Positions 19,014-26,336 of a stretch of 41,291 bases of DNA are shown here, piece by piece. The DNA is from Plantactinospora alkalitolerans (lineage in GTDB: Bacteria; Actinomycetota; Actinomycetes; Mycobacteriales; Micromonosporaceae), in NCBI RefSeq assembly GCF_015690345.1, contig NZ_JADPUN010000206.1, positions 1 through 41,291 of the forward strand. The letters run 5' to 3'. The first letter of the stretch is position 1. Every line of letters starts with the position of its first letter. The position numbers were made by a program, and so were the translations under genes. The notes under the pieces were generated by a model. That model searched no databases. It had not been told where the DNA came from and saw only the letters and a program-made list of their open reading frames with translations.

Positions 19014-19855
19014 TATTCCTTCACCGCCCCGCCGAGGCCGGAGACCAGGCGGCGCCTGACGAAGACGAAGAAGACCAGCACCGGGATGGTCATCAGGGTC
19101 GAGGCGGCCATGATCCCGCCCCAGTCGTTCTCGTCCGGCTTGAAGAACACCAGCAACGCGGCCGGCAGGGTCTGGTTCTCGGTGGCGCTGATGATGAAGG
19201 TCTTCGCGAACAGGAAGTCGTTCCACGCGATGATGAAGGAGAAGACGCTGGTCGCCGCCAGGCCGGGCGCGATCAGCGGAAACAGGATCCGCCACAGGAT
19301 GGTGAACCGGGAGGCGCCGTCCATGATGGCCGCCTCCTCCACCTCCTTCGGCACCGCCGCCACGAAGCCGCGCAGCATCCAGATCGCGAACGGCAGGCTG
19401 AAGGCGACCTGTACCAGGATCAGCGAGCCGAGGGTGTTCAACCCGACGCCGGGTACCGTCCGGCCGAGATCGCGGATCTGGAAGAACAGCGGAATGCTCA
19501 GCGCCTCCACCGGCACCATCTGGGCGATCAGGAACAGCACCAGGATGGTGGTCCGGGTGCGGAAGCGGTAGCGGGTCAGCGCCACCGCGGCCAGGAACGC
19601 GATCAGCGCGCTCAGCGCGACCACCGCCAGCGCGACGACCAGGCTGTTCAGGAGGTACCGGCCGAAGCCGCTGACCCCGAGCGCGGACCGGAAGTGGTCC
19701 AGGGTCGGGTGCAGCGTCCACGGGCGGGGATCGGCGGAGAGGATCTCGCCGGTCGGCTTCAACGCGGACAGCACCATCCAGTAGATCGGGAACACCGTTG
19801 CGACCGCGACCGCGATCGCCACGCCGTCGGCGATCCGACGCCGCACCACCCTCAC
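19013..19855 (-). CDS. Carbohydrate ABC transporter permease, MalG type (second system)
   Basis: CUT1 permease (280 residues) with six membrane segments. The GTG start at 19855 overlaps the stop of the preceding permease (GTGA). The EAA loop reads EEAAIMDGASRFTILWRILF. No ATPase is encoded nearby. Context with the GH20 enzyme suggests import of chitobiose-like or other N-acetylamino sugars, as for the DasABC or NgcEFG systems; this is inference. Confidence 0.92.
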   Translation of the reverse strand: MRVVRRRIADGVAIAVAVATVFPIYWMVLSALKPTGEILSADPRPWTLHPTLDHFRSALGVSGFGRYLLNSLVVALAVVALSALIAFLAAVALTRYRFRTRTTILVLFLIAQMVPVEALSIPLFFQIRDLGRTVPGVGLNTLGSLILVQVAFSLPFAIWMLRGFVAAVPKEVEEAAIMDGASRFTILWRILFPLIAPGLAATSVFSFIIAWNDFLFAKTFIISATENQTLPAALLVFFKPDENDWGGIMAASTLMTIPVLVFFVFVRRRLVSGLGGAVKE

Positions 19856-20748
19856 AGTTCCTCCCCGGTGCGGCGGAGTGCCCGCAGGTAGAAGAGGGTG
19901 ACCACGAGCAGGATCACCGTCATCACGATGCCGATCGCCGAGCCGAGGCCGTACTGGGCGGAGGCGAAGGCCTTCTGGTACGCGTACACGTTGAGCACCA
20001 TGTTCTGGCCGGCGATGCCGCCGCCCCTGGTCATCACGTAGATCTGGGTGAACACCTTGAAGTCCCAGATGATCGACTGGATCACCACGATCGTGATGAG
20101 CGGGCGCAGCATCGGCGCGGTGACCCGGCGGAACGTGGTGAAGGTGCTCGCCCCGTCCAGCGCCGCCGCCTCCAGCACCGAACCGGGGACGGCCTGGATC
20201 CCGGCGTACAGGGTGATCATCACGAACGGAAAGGAGTGCCAGACCACCACCGCGCCGACCAGCGCGAACGCCACGCTCCGGTCGTAGAGCCAGTTGTAGC
20301 CGTCCAGGCCCAGCACCTCGTTGACCAGGCCGAGGTTGCTGTCGAACAGGAACGCCCAGACGACCGAACCGGTCATCGCCGGCGCGGCCCAGGCGGTCAG
20401 GGCGGCGAACGACAGCACCGTCCGGGCCACCCGGCCGATCCGGGTCATCAGCACCGCCAGCGCGGCGCCGAGGGCGAGCGTCACCAGCACGCAGCCGGCG
20501 GCGAAGACCACCGTCTGGTTGAGCACGCTCCAGAACGCCGGATCGCCGAACAGGGTACGGAAGTTGCCCGTGCCCACGAACCGGGCCGGCTCACCGCCGC
20601 TGACCTGTGGCTGCCCGTACTCGAAGGTGGAGAGCAGGCCGAGTTGGTACAGCGGGTACGCGAACATCGGCACGAGAACGGCGAGCGCCGGCAGCAGCAG
20701 CCACAGGGGCGTCAGCCGCTGCCGGCGGAGCGTAACGGACGACGACAC
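19852..20748 (-). CDS. Carbohydrate ABC transporter permease, MalF type (second system)
   Basis: CUT1 permease (298 residues) starting with GTG at 20748, four bases after the binding-protein stop codon. The first membrane segment begins PLWLLLPALAVLVPMFAYPL. The EAA loop is LEAAALDGASTFTTFRRVTA. Tight spacing on both sides shows cotranscription with the binding protein, the second permease and the hexosaminidase. Confidence 0.92.
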   Translation of the reverse strand: MSSSVTLRRQRLTPLWLLLPALAVLVPMFAYPLYQLGLLSTFEYGQPQVSGGEPARFVGTGNFRTLFGDPAFWSVLNQTVVFAAGCVLVTLALGAALAVLMTRIGRVARTVLSFAALTAWAAPAMTGSVVWAFLFDSNLGLVNEVLGLDGYNWLYDRSVAFALVGAVVVWHSFPFVMITLYAGIQAVPGSVLEAAALDGASTFTTFRRVTAPMLRPLITIVVIQSIIWDFKVFTQIYVMTRGGGIAGQNMVLNVYAYQKAFASAQYGLGSAIGIVMTVILLVVTLFYLRALRRTGEEL

Positions 20749-20752
20749 GTCG

Positions 20753-22039
20753 CTACTTCCCGAGCGCCGTACTGATCTGGGTGTTCGCCTCGGCCGCCGC
20801 GGCGTCGACGGTCGCCTTGCCGGTGATCACCTTCTGCAGCATGTTCGGCAGGATCTTCTCGGCGTCGATGGTGGTCCACGCCTTGTCGACGGGGACGAAC
20901 TTCGTTCCGGCGTCCATCGTGTCGACGAACGGCTTCAGGAACGGCTCCTTGGCGATCACCTCGGTCCGGCCCGACTTCATCGCCGGCACGAAGCCCATCG
21001 CGTCGTACAGCTTGAGGGTGTACTTCCTGCCCGCCAGCAGGTGCATGAACTCCACGGCCAGGCTGCGGTGCGTGGTGGAGCGGAAGACGCCGAGGCTGCT
21101 GCCGCCGGCGAAGGCGGGCGCGATCGATCCGGGTCTGGTGCCGGGCAGCGGTACGACGCCGTACTTGCCCTTGACCGCCCCGGCCTCCACCGCCGAGCGG
21201 TTGAAGTTGCCCAGGATGCCCATTCCGGCCCGGCCGGCGGCGAACGCCTCGACGGTGCCGCCACCGGTCAGGTCGACGCACTGCTGCGGCGGGCAGATGT
21301 CGGCACTGAACAGGTCGGTGTACGCCTTGATCCCGGTCTTCGCGGCGGGCGAGTCGATCGCGGCGGTGTACTTCCCGCCGGACCCGGTGGCGATGTCACC
21401 GCCGGCGTCCCAGACGAACGGCAGTGCGCCGAAGGTGTAGAGCCCGCCGACCGCGATCCCGAGCATGTCCTTGCGCTCGGCCCGGATCTTCCTGGCGGTG
21501 CTGACGAGTTCGGCGTACGAGGTGGGTGGGGTCAGGCCGAGGGAGGTGAAGACGTCGGTGCGGTAGTAGAGCGCCCGTACCCCGATCCACCACGGCACGC
21601 CGTACGCCTTGTCGCCCACGGTCACCGTCTGCACCAGGTCGGCCGGCAGGTCGGCGCCCTCGGACCAGGACCTGTTCTGCTCGGTGACGTCGGCCATCCC
21701 GTTCGAGGCGACGAAGCCGGCCAGGTCGGTGTTGCCGACCTCGGTCACGTCGGGGGCGCTGGCCGGGTCGTTGAGCGCGCCCTTGTACTTCTCGGCCCGG
21801 GTGTCGGTGGCGAGGTAACTGACGTCGACCTTGACGCCGGAGTGTGCGGCGGTGAACTCGGCGATCGCCTCGTTCACGACCGCCTCCTTGGCGGCGCGGT
21901 TGGCCTCGTCGAAGAGCCAGACCCGCAGCGTGCCGGTCTTGGTGTCGGCGCTGTCGGTTGGCTGGTCGGTGGAAGGTGCGCAGGCGCCGGCGCCGAGCGC
22001 GAGCGCGAGCAGCGCGGGAAGGGCCAGGAGTTTCCGCAC
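20753..22039 (-). CDS. Extracellular sugar-binding lipoprotein (second system)
   Basis: Family 1 solute-binding protein (428 residues) for the importer encoded downstream. GTG start at 22039 with GAGGAGAGAG upstream. The signal MRKLLALPALLALALGAGAC carries a lipobox with lipidated Cys20. The mature part begins with an Asp/Thr linker and GTLRVWLFDEANR, then shows family blocks VTEVGNTDLAGF, YGVPWWIGVRALYYRTDVF and WDAGGDIATGS. The paired Trp residues in GVPWW are common in sugar binders. Control is probably through the motif at 22065-22082. Confidence 0.92.
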   Translation of the reverse strand: MRKLLALPALLALALGAGACAPSTDQPTDSADTKTGTLRVWLFDEANRAAKEAVVNEAIAEFTAAHSGVKVDVSYLATDTRAEKYKGALNDPASAPDVTEVGNTDLAGFVASNGMADVTEQNRSWSEGADLPADLVQTVTVGDKAYGVPWWIGVRALYYRTDVFTSLGLTPPTSYAELVSTARKIRAERKDMLGIAVGGLYTFGALPFVWDAGGDIATGSGGKYTAAIDSPAAKTGIKAYTDLFSADICPPQQCVDLTGGGTVEAFAAGRAGMGILGNFNRSAVEAGAVKGKYGVVPLPGTRPGSIAPAFAGGSSLGVFRSTTHRSLAVEFMHLLAGRKYTLKLYDAMGFVPAMKSGRTEVIAKEPFLKPFVDTMDAGTKFVPVDKAWTTIDAEKILPNMLQKVITGKATVDAAAAEANTQISTALGK

Positions 22040-22064
22040 GGGCTCTCTCCTCGAATAACGAGCT

Positions 22065-22082
22065 AGGTTCGTAATTAGGTCG
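22065..22082 (+). promoter_or_regulatory. Shared 18-bp motif, copy A (upstream of binding-protein gene)
   Basis: AGGTTCGTAATTAGGTCG lies 26-43 bases upstream of the GTG at 22039. It matches copy B at 24921-24938 at 15 of 18 positions (AGGTTCG-N-AA-N-TAG-N-TCG). The TTCG and TCG elements repeat every 11 bases, one helical turn. It is probably an operator for a common regulator. Confidence 0.55.
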
Positions 22083-22209
22083 ATATGGATGTCTTACAGG
22101 CTGGGCCGCCCGCAGCGTCGCGTCAAGTCACAATTTCCCTGCTCAGAGCCCCTTTGTGGACATGCCGGCGGGCCGCCCGGCGATGCCGGACGGCGGGTCA
22201 CCGATCCGG

Positions 22210-22290
22210 TCAGTCGGCCAGGTACAGCACTGTGTCGATCTCGATGTCGAAGCCCGCCAGGGCGACCGGCAGGATGGTCCGGATGGGCAT
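22210..22290 (-). pseudogene. 26-codon RidA-like remnant with intact ribosome site
   Basis: An ATG at 22290, preceded by GGAGGT at the ideal 6-base distance, opens a 26-residue frame: MPIRTILPVALAGFDIE then IDTVLYLAD and stop. It starts three bases after the amidohydrolase stop. The peptide resembles the last strand of RidA/YjgF enamine deaminases, which carry P-x-R-(S/T) with the key Arg followed by a hydrophobic strand and (I/V)EI(D/E). The rest of a normal 125-residue gene is absent. It may be an internally deleted ridA that kept its start and its end, or a real small peptide. Confidence 0.45.
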
Positions 22291-22293
22291 GGG

Positions 22294-23616
22294 TCAACCT
22301 CCGTGTCGGGGAAACTGTTCGGCGAGCCCGTCCGGGCCCACCAGGGGCGGGGTCAGCAGGTGGCGTACCGCGCGTTCCCGGCCGGCCAGGGCGTGCCGCT
22401 GCGCGTCCGTGAGCGGAACCCACGGCGGTACGGGCTGGGGCAGCCGGGGTGGCAGCGGCCGGCCGGCCCGGTACGTCAGCTCGTTCACCAGCCGGGTCGG
22501 TGCGTGGCGGCGCTGCCCGTGCACGTCGACGTACTCGAACCGGCCGTCCTGAACGGCGAAGACCGCGATGTCGGCGGGTGCGCCGACGCCGAGGGTGCCG
22601 ACACCACCGGGCAGGCCCAGCGCCCGCGCCGGTCCGACGGTCGCCGCGGCCACCACCTGCGGCAGGCTCATCCCGACGGCCAGCATCTTGGCCATCGTGG
22701 TCGGCAGGTCGAACGCCGGACCGTGCAGCGACCTGCTGTGCAGGTCGGTGGAGACGGTGTGCGGCGGCATGCCGGCCGCCAGCTGCGCCTCGAGGACGTC
22801 GAAGGCGAACCCGCCGGAGCCGTGCCCGATGTCGAACAGCACCCCGGCCCGGTACGCCTCCCGCGCGGCCGGGGTCGACCCGGCCGGTCCGGCGGCGATC
22901 CCGGCCGGCCCGGCGGCGACCCCGGCCGGTCCGGCGGCGATGCCGCTGGCGCAGTGCGTGATGATGTCGCCTGGTCGCAGCAGCGGCAGCATCTGCGCGA
23001 TCGTCGGCGGGCCGGCGCCGATGTGCACCATCACCGGCAGCTCGCAGGCCTGTGCCGCCTCGACCGCCCGGCGCAGCGGGGTCAGGCCGTGCGTGCCGAC
23101 GTTGTGCCGGTCCATCCGTACCTTGATCCCGACGACCGTGTGCCGGTGCGCCCGGACGGTCGCGACCGCCAGTTCGACGTCGCAGTTGGCCAGTTCCCGG
23201 GACTCGCCGACCGGGGCGATCAGCCCCACCGCGGAGATGTTCAGCAGCGCCGGCACCCGCACCGCGTAGCCGGCCGCGGCGGCGGCGAAGGCCGGAAACG
23301 AGTACGCACCGGCCGAGCCGGCGTCCACCCAGGTCGTCACGCCCGAGCGCCAGGCCACCGGATCGGGGTCGATGCCCCAGTACGTCGCGCCCGGGTACAC
23401 GTGTGTGTGCAGGTCGACCAGGCCGGGGGTGACGAGCCGGCCGGTCAGGTCGGCGACCTCGGCGGCGTCGTCGCGGGGCAGCCGGGGCGCGACCATGGCG
23501 ATCCGGCCGTTGCGGACCGCGACGTCGTACCGGCCGGCCCGGTCGCTGCCCGGATCGAGCAGCTCCCCGCCGGTGAGCAACAGATCCCACCTGGCTGCCC
23601 TGCCGCGCTCGGTCAC
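22294..23616 (-). CDS. Amidohydrolase/deacetylase-family metallohydrolase
   Basis: Metal-dependent hydrolase of the amidohydrolase superfamily (440 residues), nearest in pattern to the amidohydrolase/deacetylase and dihydroorotase-like group. The GTG at 23616 overlaps the stop of the regulator gene (GTGA). The first metal site is PGLVDLHTHVYPGATYWG. Further ligands are likely in the carboxylated-Lys strand GIKVRMDR, in MVHIG and ITHC, and in STDLHS. An Ala/Gly/Pro repeat of three 7-residue units (22880-22942) is inserted after ITHCASG. Next to a D-serine dehydratase/threonine aldolase-like enzyme and a GH20 enzyme, removal of an N-acyl group is a reasonable guess. Probably cytoplasmic. Confidence 0.82.
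   Translation of the reverse strand: MTERGRAARWDLLLTGGELLDPGSDRAGRYDVAVRNGRIAMVAPRLPRDDAAEVADLTGRLVTPGLVDLHTHVYPGATYWGIDPDPVAWRSGVTTWVDAGSAGAYSFPAFAAAAAGYAVRVPALLNISAVGLIAPVGESRELANCDVELAVATVRAHRHTVVGIKVRMDRHNVGTHGLTPLRRAVEAAQACELPVMVHIGAGPPTIAQMLPLLRPGDIITHCASGIAAGPAGVAAGPAGIAAGPAGSTPAAREAYRAGVLFDIGHGSGGFAFDVLEAQLAAGMPPHTVSTDLHSRSLHGPAFDLPTTMAKMLAVGMSLPQVVAAATVGPARALGLPGGVGTLGVGAPADIAVFAVQDGRFEYVDVHGQRRHAPTRLVNELTYRAGRPLPPRLPQPVPPWVPLTDAQRHALAGRERAVRHLLTPPLVGPDGLAEQFPRHGG
22880..22942. repeat. Three 21-bp tandem repeats inside the amidohydrolase
   Basis: Units 22880-22900, 22901-22921 and 22922-22942 differ at only a few bases. They encode AGPAG(I/V)A units, adding a flexible Ala/Gly/Pro loop to the enzyme without changing frame. 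Confidence 0.85.
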
Positions 23617-24911
23617 CGGGCCTCGATCGCGGTGCCGATGGCCAGCCGGTAGAGGCGGGCGGGACGACCCTTGCGGTGCAGTTGCGTGCTGCCCTCGACC
23701 TCGACCAGCCCGGCGTCGCTCAGTTTGCGGATCAGGCGCCGGCCGCTGGGGTCGGTGATGCCGAGTTGGGAGGCGAGGTCGCCGGGGGAGATGGCCCGGC
23801 CGTCCAGGGTCCGCTCGATGGCCGCGAGCCGGGACAGCGTCGCCGCGCTCAGCCCCACCTCACCGGCGAGCCGCTCCAGTTCGACGCCGTGCTCCCGATA
23901 GGTGAAGGCGACCGAGGAACCGGCCGGACTCATCGGGCCGATGATGACCCCGCTGTCCTCGATCAGGTACGCGCTGGGCGTCTCCTCCTGCTCGGCCCGG
24001 GTCGCCGCGCGTTCGGCCAGGTGCAGGCAGCTCCGCGCGGACACGCCGACCCCGAAGCCGGCGACGACCCGGATCCCGAGGGTCTCCTGCGCCTGGCCGA
24101 GCGCGGGCAGCGACACCCAGCCGCTGGTCGCCTGTTCGAACAGGGCCTGGTGGGCGAAGACCACCACCCCGCGGCGGCCCCGGTTCTCTATCCAGGCGTC
24201 GCCGAACTCCGGCGTGTGAAGCAGCAGGTTCAGCAGGCCCACCCGGGCCCGGTCCAGGTCGAGTTGGGGGCTGGCCCGGTCGACCAGGAAGACGCCGGCG
24301 GCGAAGCGTAGCGCACTGGCCTGTTTGGACTGCACCCGCAGGGCCAGCTCGTGCAGTTGGGCGCGGAGCGTGGCGGGTCCCGGAAGGCCGCCGAGCACCC
24401 GGGTGGTGCCCTGGAGCTGTGCCGCGACCGCGGTGCGCAGGCTGATCACGTACTCGGCGCCGGTCCGGGTCAGTGCCGAGTGGTGGAACGCCACGATCTC
24501 GGCCACGCTCTGTTCCGGGTCGTACGGCAGGCAGCTGATCTGCTTCGGGTCCAGCTCCAGGGCCTGGACGACCTCGTCGACGGTCCGCGCGTCGTACGTG
24601 TCGATGCTGACCGGGGTGGGTCGCCAGCCGCGCGCCAACGCCTTGAACAGGGCCAGCGACAGGTCCAGTCCGGCCGAGCGGAGGATGGCGACGAGCAGGT
24701 CCGGGGGCAGCAGGTCCCGGCACTTGGCGTACGGGACGGGGCCGAGCAGCAGGCCGTCGACGCGCTGCCGGGCGAGCAGTCCGGCGACGAGCCGGCGGAC
24801 GGCGTCCTCGTGCTCGTAGACGACCCACTCCAGGGTCACCCCGGCCAGGGTGCGTGCCGCGTCCTCGAACACGGTGCGGTGGCTGGCGTGGATGACCAGA
24901 CCGATCACCAT
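23613..24911 (-). CDS. Three-part transcriptional regulator, family not recognised
   Basis: A 432-residue protein; ATG at 24911 with GGAG six bases upstream. The N-terminal part (about 1-150: MVIGLVIHASHRTVFEDAA, LLLGPVPYAKCRDLL) resembles PrpR_N/periplasmic-binding-like sensor folds. The middle (about 150-330) looks like a degenerate GGDEF or GTP-cyclohydrolase III-like palm, with GVGVSARSCLHLAERAATRA resembling the later helix of such domains but no GGDEF residues. The C-terminal 75 residues form a winged helix (ISPGDLASQLGITDPSGRRL, then a wing with KGRPARLYRL). It is first in the operon with the amidohydrolase and divergent from the PLP enzyme. A copy of the shared motif sits 10 bases before its start, so autoregulation is likely. 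Ligand unknown. Confidence 0.7.
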   Translation of the reverse strand: MVIGLVIHASHRTVFEDAARTLAGVTLEWVVYEHEDAVRRLVAGLLARQRVDGLLLGPVPYAKCRDLLPPDLLVAILRSAGLDLSLALFKALARGWRPTPVSIDTYDARTVDEVVQALELDPKQISCLPYDPEQSVAEIVAFHHSALTRTGAEYVISLRTAVAAQLQGTTRVLGGLPGPATLRAQLHELALRVQSKQASALRFAAGVFLVDRASPQLDLDRARVGLLNLLLHTPEFGDAWIENRGRRGVVVFAHQALFEQATSGWVSLPALGQAQETLGIRVVAGFGVGVSARSCLHLAERAATRAEQEETPSAYLIEDSGVIIGPMSPAGSSVAFTYREHGVELERLAGEVGLSAATLSRLAAIERTLDGRAISPGDLASQLGITDPSGRRLIRKLSDAGLVEVEGSTQLHRKGRPARLYRLAIGTAIEAR

Positions 24912-24920
24912 CGACGCTCC

Positions 24921-24938
24921 AGGTTCGAAAGTAGTTCG
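24921..24938 (+). promoter_or_regulatory. Shared 18-bp motif, copy B (regulator/PLP-enzyme divergent region)
   Basis: AGGTTCGAAAGTAGTTCG lies 10-27 bases upstream of the regulator ATG. It matches copy A at 22065-22082 at 15 of 18 positions. It contains GTTCG twice, 11 bases apart. Confidence 0.55.
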
Positions 24939-24980
24939 TATCCAGCGATGTGGACAGCCTGGGTCTTCGACGTGTGGTCC

Positions 24981-25015
24981 GTCAAGCGGTTGACGTCAAG
25001 TTCGTGATCAGGCAG
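24981..25015 (+). promoter_or_regulatory. Promoter/operator region of the PLP enzyme
   Basis: GTCAA-GCGG-TTGAC (24981-24994) is a perfect dyad whose right arm begins a TTGACG -35-like hexamer (24990-24995). Overlapping it, 24998-25015 (AAGTTCGTGATCAGGCAG) resembles a third, weaker copy of the shared motif (about 13 of 18 against copy A). No good -10 is seen at 17 bases. Confidence 0.4.
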
Positions 25016-25062
25016 GCTCGGCAGCCAACAGCGAGCCACATCCGAACATCTGCGGGAGAGCC

Positions 25063-26307
25063 GTGCTCCGCGATCAGCTCGACGAGCCTGCCCTCGACTG
25101 GCGGGCCAAGGGGTTCTGGCAGCCCGGCCCGCCGGTGTCGTCCGCCGACTTCGCCGCCGCCGGCCACCACCTGTTCGGCGGCGCCGTGACCTGGCCGGTG
25201 CTGGTGGCCCGGTCCACCGCCATCACCCACAACATCGACACGATGGCGGCGTTCTGCGCCCGGCACGGCTTCTCGTTCGCCCCGCACGGCAAGACCACCA
25301 TGGCACCGACACTGTTCGCCGCGCAGCTCGCGGCCGGAGCCTGGGCGGTCACCGTCGCCACCGCCAACCAGCTCCTCGCCTGCCGTGCCCTCGGCGTGCC
25401 CCGGGTACTGCTGGCCAACCAGCTCCTCGACCCGGTGCCGCTGCGGTGGCTGGCCGGCGAACTCGACCACGGGTTCGAGGCACTGTGCTACGTGGACTCG
25501 GTCGCCGGGGTCGAGGCGATCGGCGCCGCCCTCGCCGACCAGCCGGGCACGACGCCGGTGCGCGTACTCGCCGAACTCGGGCACGCCGGCGGGCGGACCG
25601 GTTGCCGTACCGTCGACGAGCTGGTCGAGGTCGCCGAGGCGGTCGCCGCCACCGCCCGGGTACGCCTCGACGGCGTCAGCGGGTACGAGGGCGGCCTGCC
25701 CGACGTGCCGGCGGTCGCCGCGTACCTGGGGCGGATCCGGGAGGCGACGGTCCGGCTGGCCGACCGGGGGCTGCTGGCGACGGAGGTGGTCGTGAGCGCC
25801 GGAGGCAGTGCCTGGTTCGACGTGCTGGCCGACCAGCTCGGCGGTGCCTGGCTACCCGGTCACGACCTGCGGGTGGTGCTGCGCAGCGGCGCGTACGTCA
25901 CCCACGACCACGGCTACTACGCCGAGCACACGCCGTTCCGGCGGGTTCCGGGCGAGGGTTCGCTGGAGCAGGCGCTGGAGATCTGGGCCCAGGTCACCTC
26001 GACCCCGGAACCGGGGCTGGCGATAGTCGGGATGGGCAAGCGGGACGCACCGTACGACGAGGGCCTGCCGGTCCCGCTGCGGATCCGCCGGCCCTCCGGT
26101 GCGGTCGAGGGCGCCGACGGACTGGGCGTGACCCGGCTCAACGACCAGCACGCGTATCTCCGGGTGCCGCCGGAGACCGAGGTCCGCCCCGGTGACCTGG
26201 TCTGCTTCGGCATCTCCCATCCGTGTACCGCCTTCGACAAGTGGCGGACCATTCCGGTGGTCGACGACGACTACACGATCGTGGACGTCCTGCACACCTA
26301 CTTCTGA
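25063..26307 (+). CDS. Fold-type III PLP enzyme, D-serine dehydratase/D-threonine aldolase-like (amino acid deaminase)
   Basis: Member of the alanine-racemase-fold family that acts on D-hydroxy amino acids (414 residues). GTG start at 25063 with GGGAGAG upstream. The PLP lysine is Lys77 in SFAPHGKTTMAP. The glycine-rich and barrel blocks ELGHAGGRTGC and VSAGGSAWF follow. The metal site of the D-serine dehydratase-like domain is present as ISHPCTAFDKW, with His386 and Cys388. It therefore should need both PLP and a divalent metal. It diverges from the regulator-amidohydrolase operon, suggesting that the two enzymes work on the same D-amino-acid-type compound. Whether it eliminates ammonia or cleaves the carbon chain cannot be told. 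Confidence 0.85.
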   Translation: MLRDQLDEPALDWRAKGFWQPGPPVSSADFAAAGHHLFGGAVTWPVLVARSTAITHNIDTMAAFCARHGFSFAPHGKTTMAPTLFAAQLAAGAWAVTVATANQLLACRALGVPRVLLANQLLDPVPLRWLAGELDHGFEALCYVDSVAGVEAIGAALADQPGTTPVRVLAELGHAGGRTGCRTVDELVEVAEAVAATARVRLDGVSGYEGGLPDVPAVAAYLGRIREATVRLADRGLLATEVVVSAGGSAWFDVLADQLGGAWLPGHDLRVVLRSGAYVTHDHGYYAEHTPFRRVPGEGSLEQALEIWAQVTSTPEPGLAIVGMGKRDAPYDEGLPVPLRIRRPSGAVEGADGLGVTRLNDQHAYLRVPPETEVRPGDLVCFGISHPCTAFDKWRTIPVVDDDYTIVDVLHTYF

Positions 26308-26336
26308 GCGGACGTCGGGTCGCGGCGGGCGTCGGG

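Noticed and set aside
20040-20290. Plus-strand ORF of 79 codons within the permease gene
   Set aside because: It is antisense to a clear MalF-type permease with an intact EAA loop.
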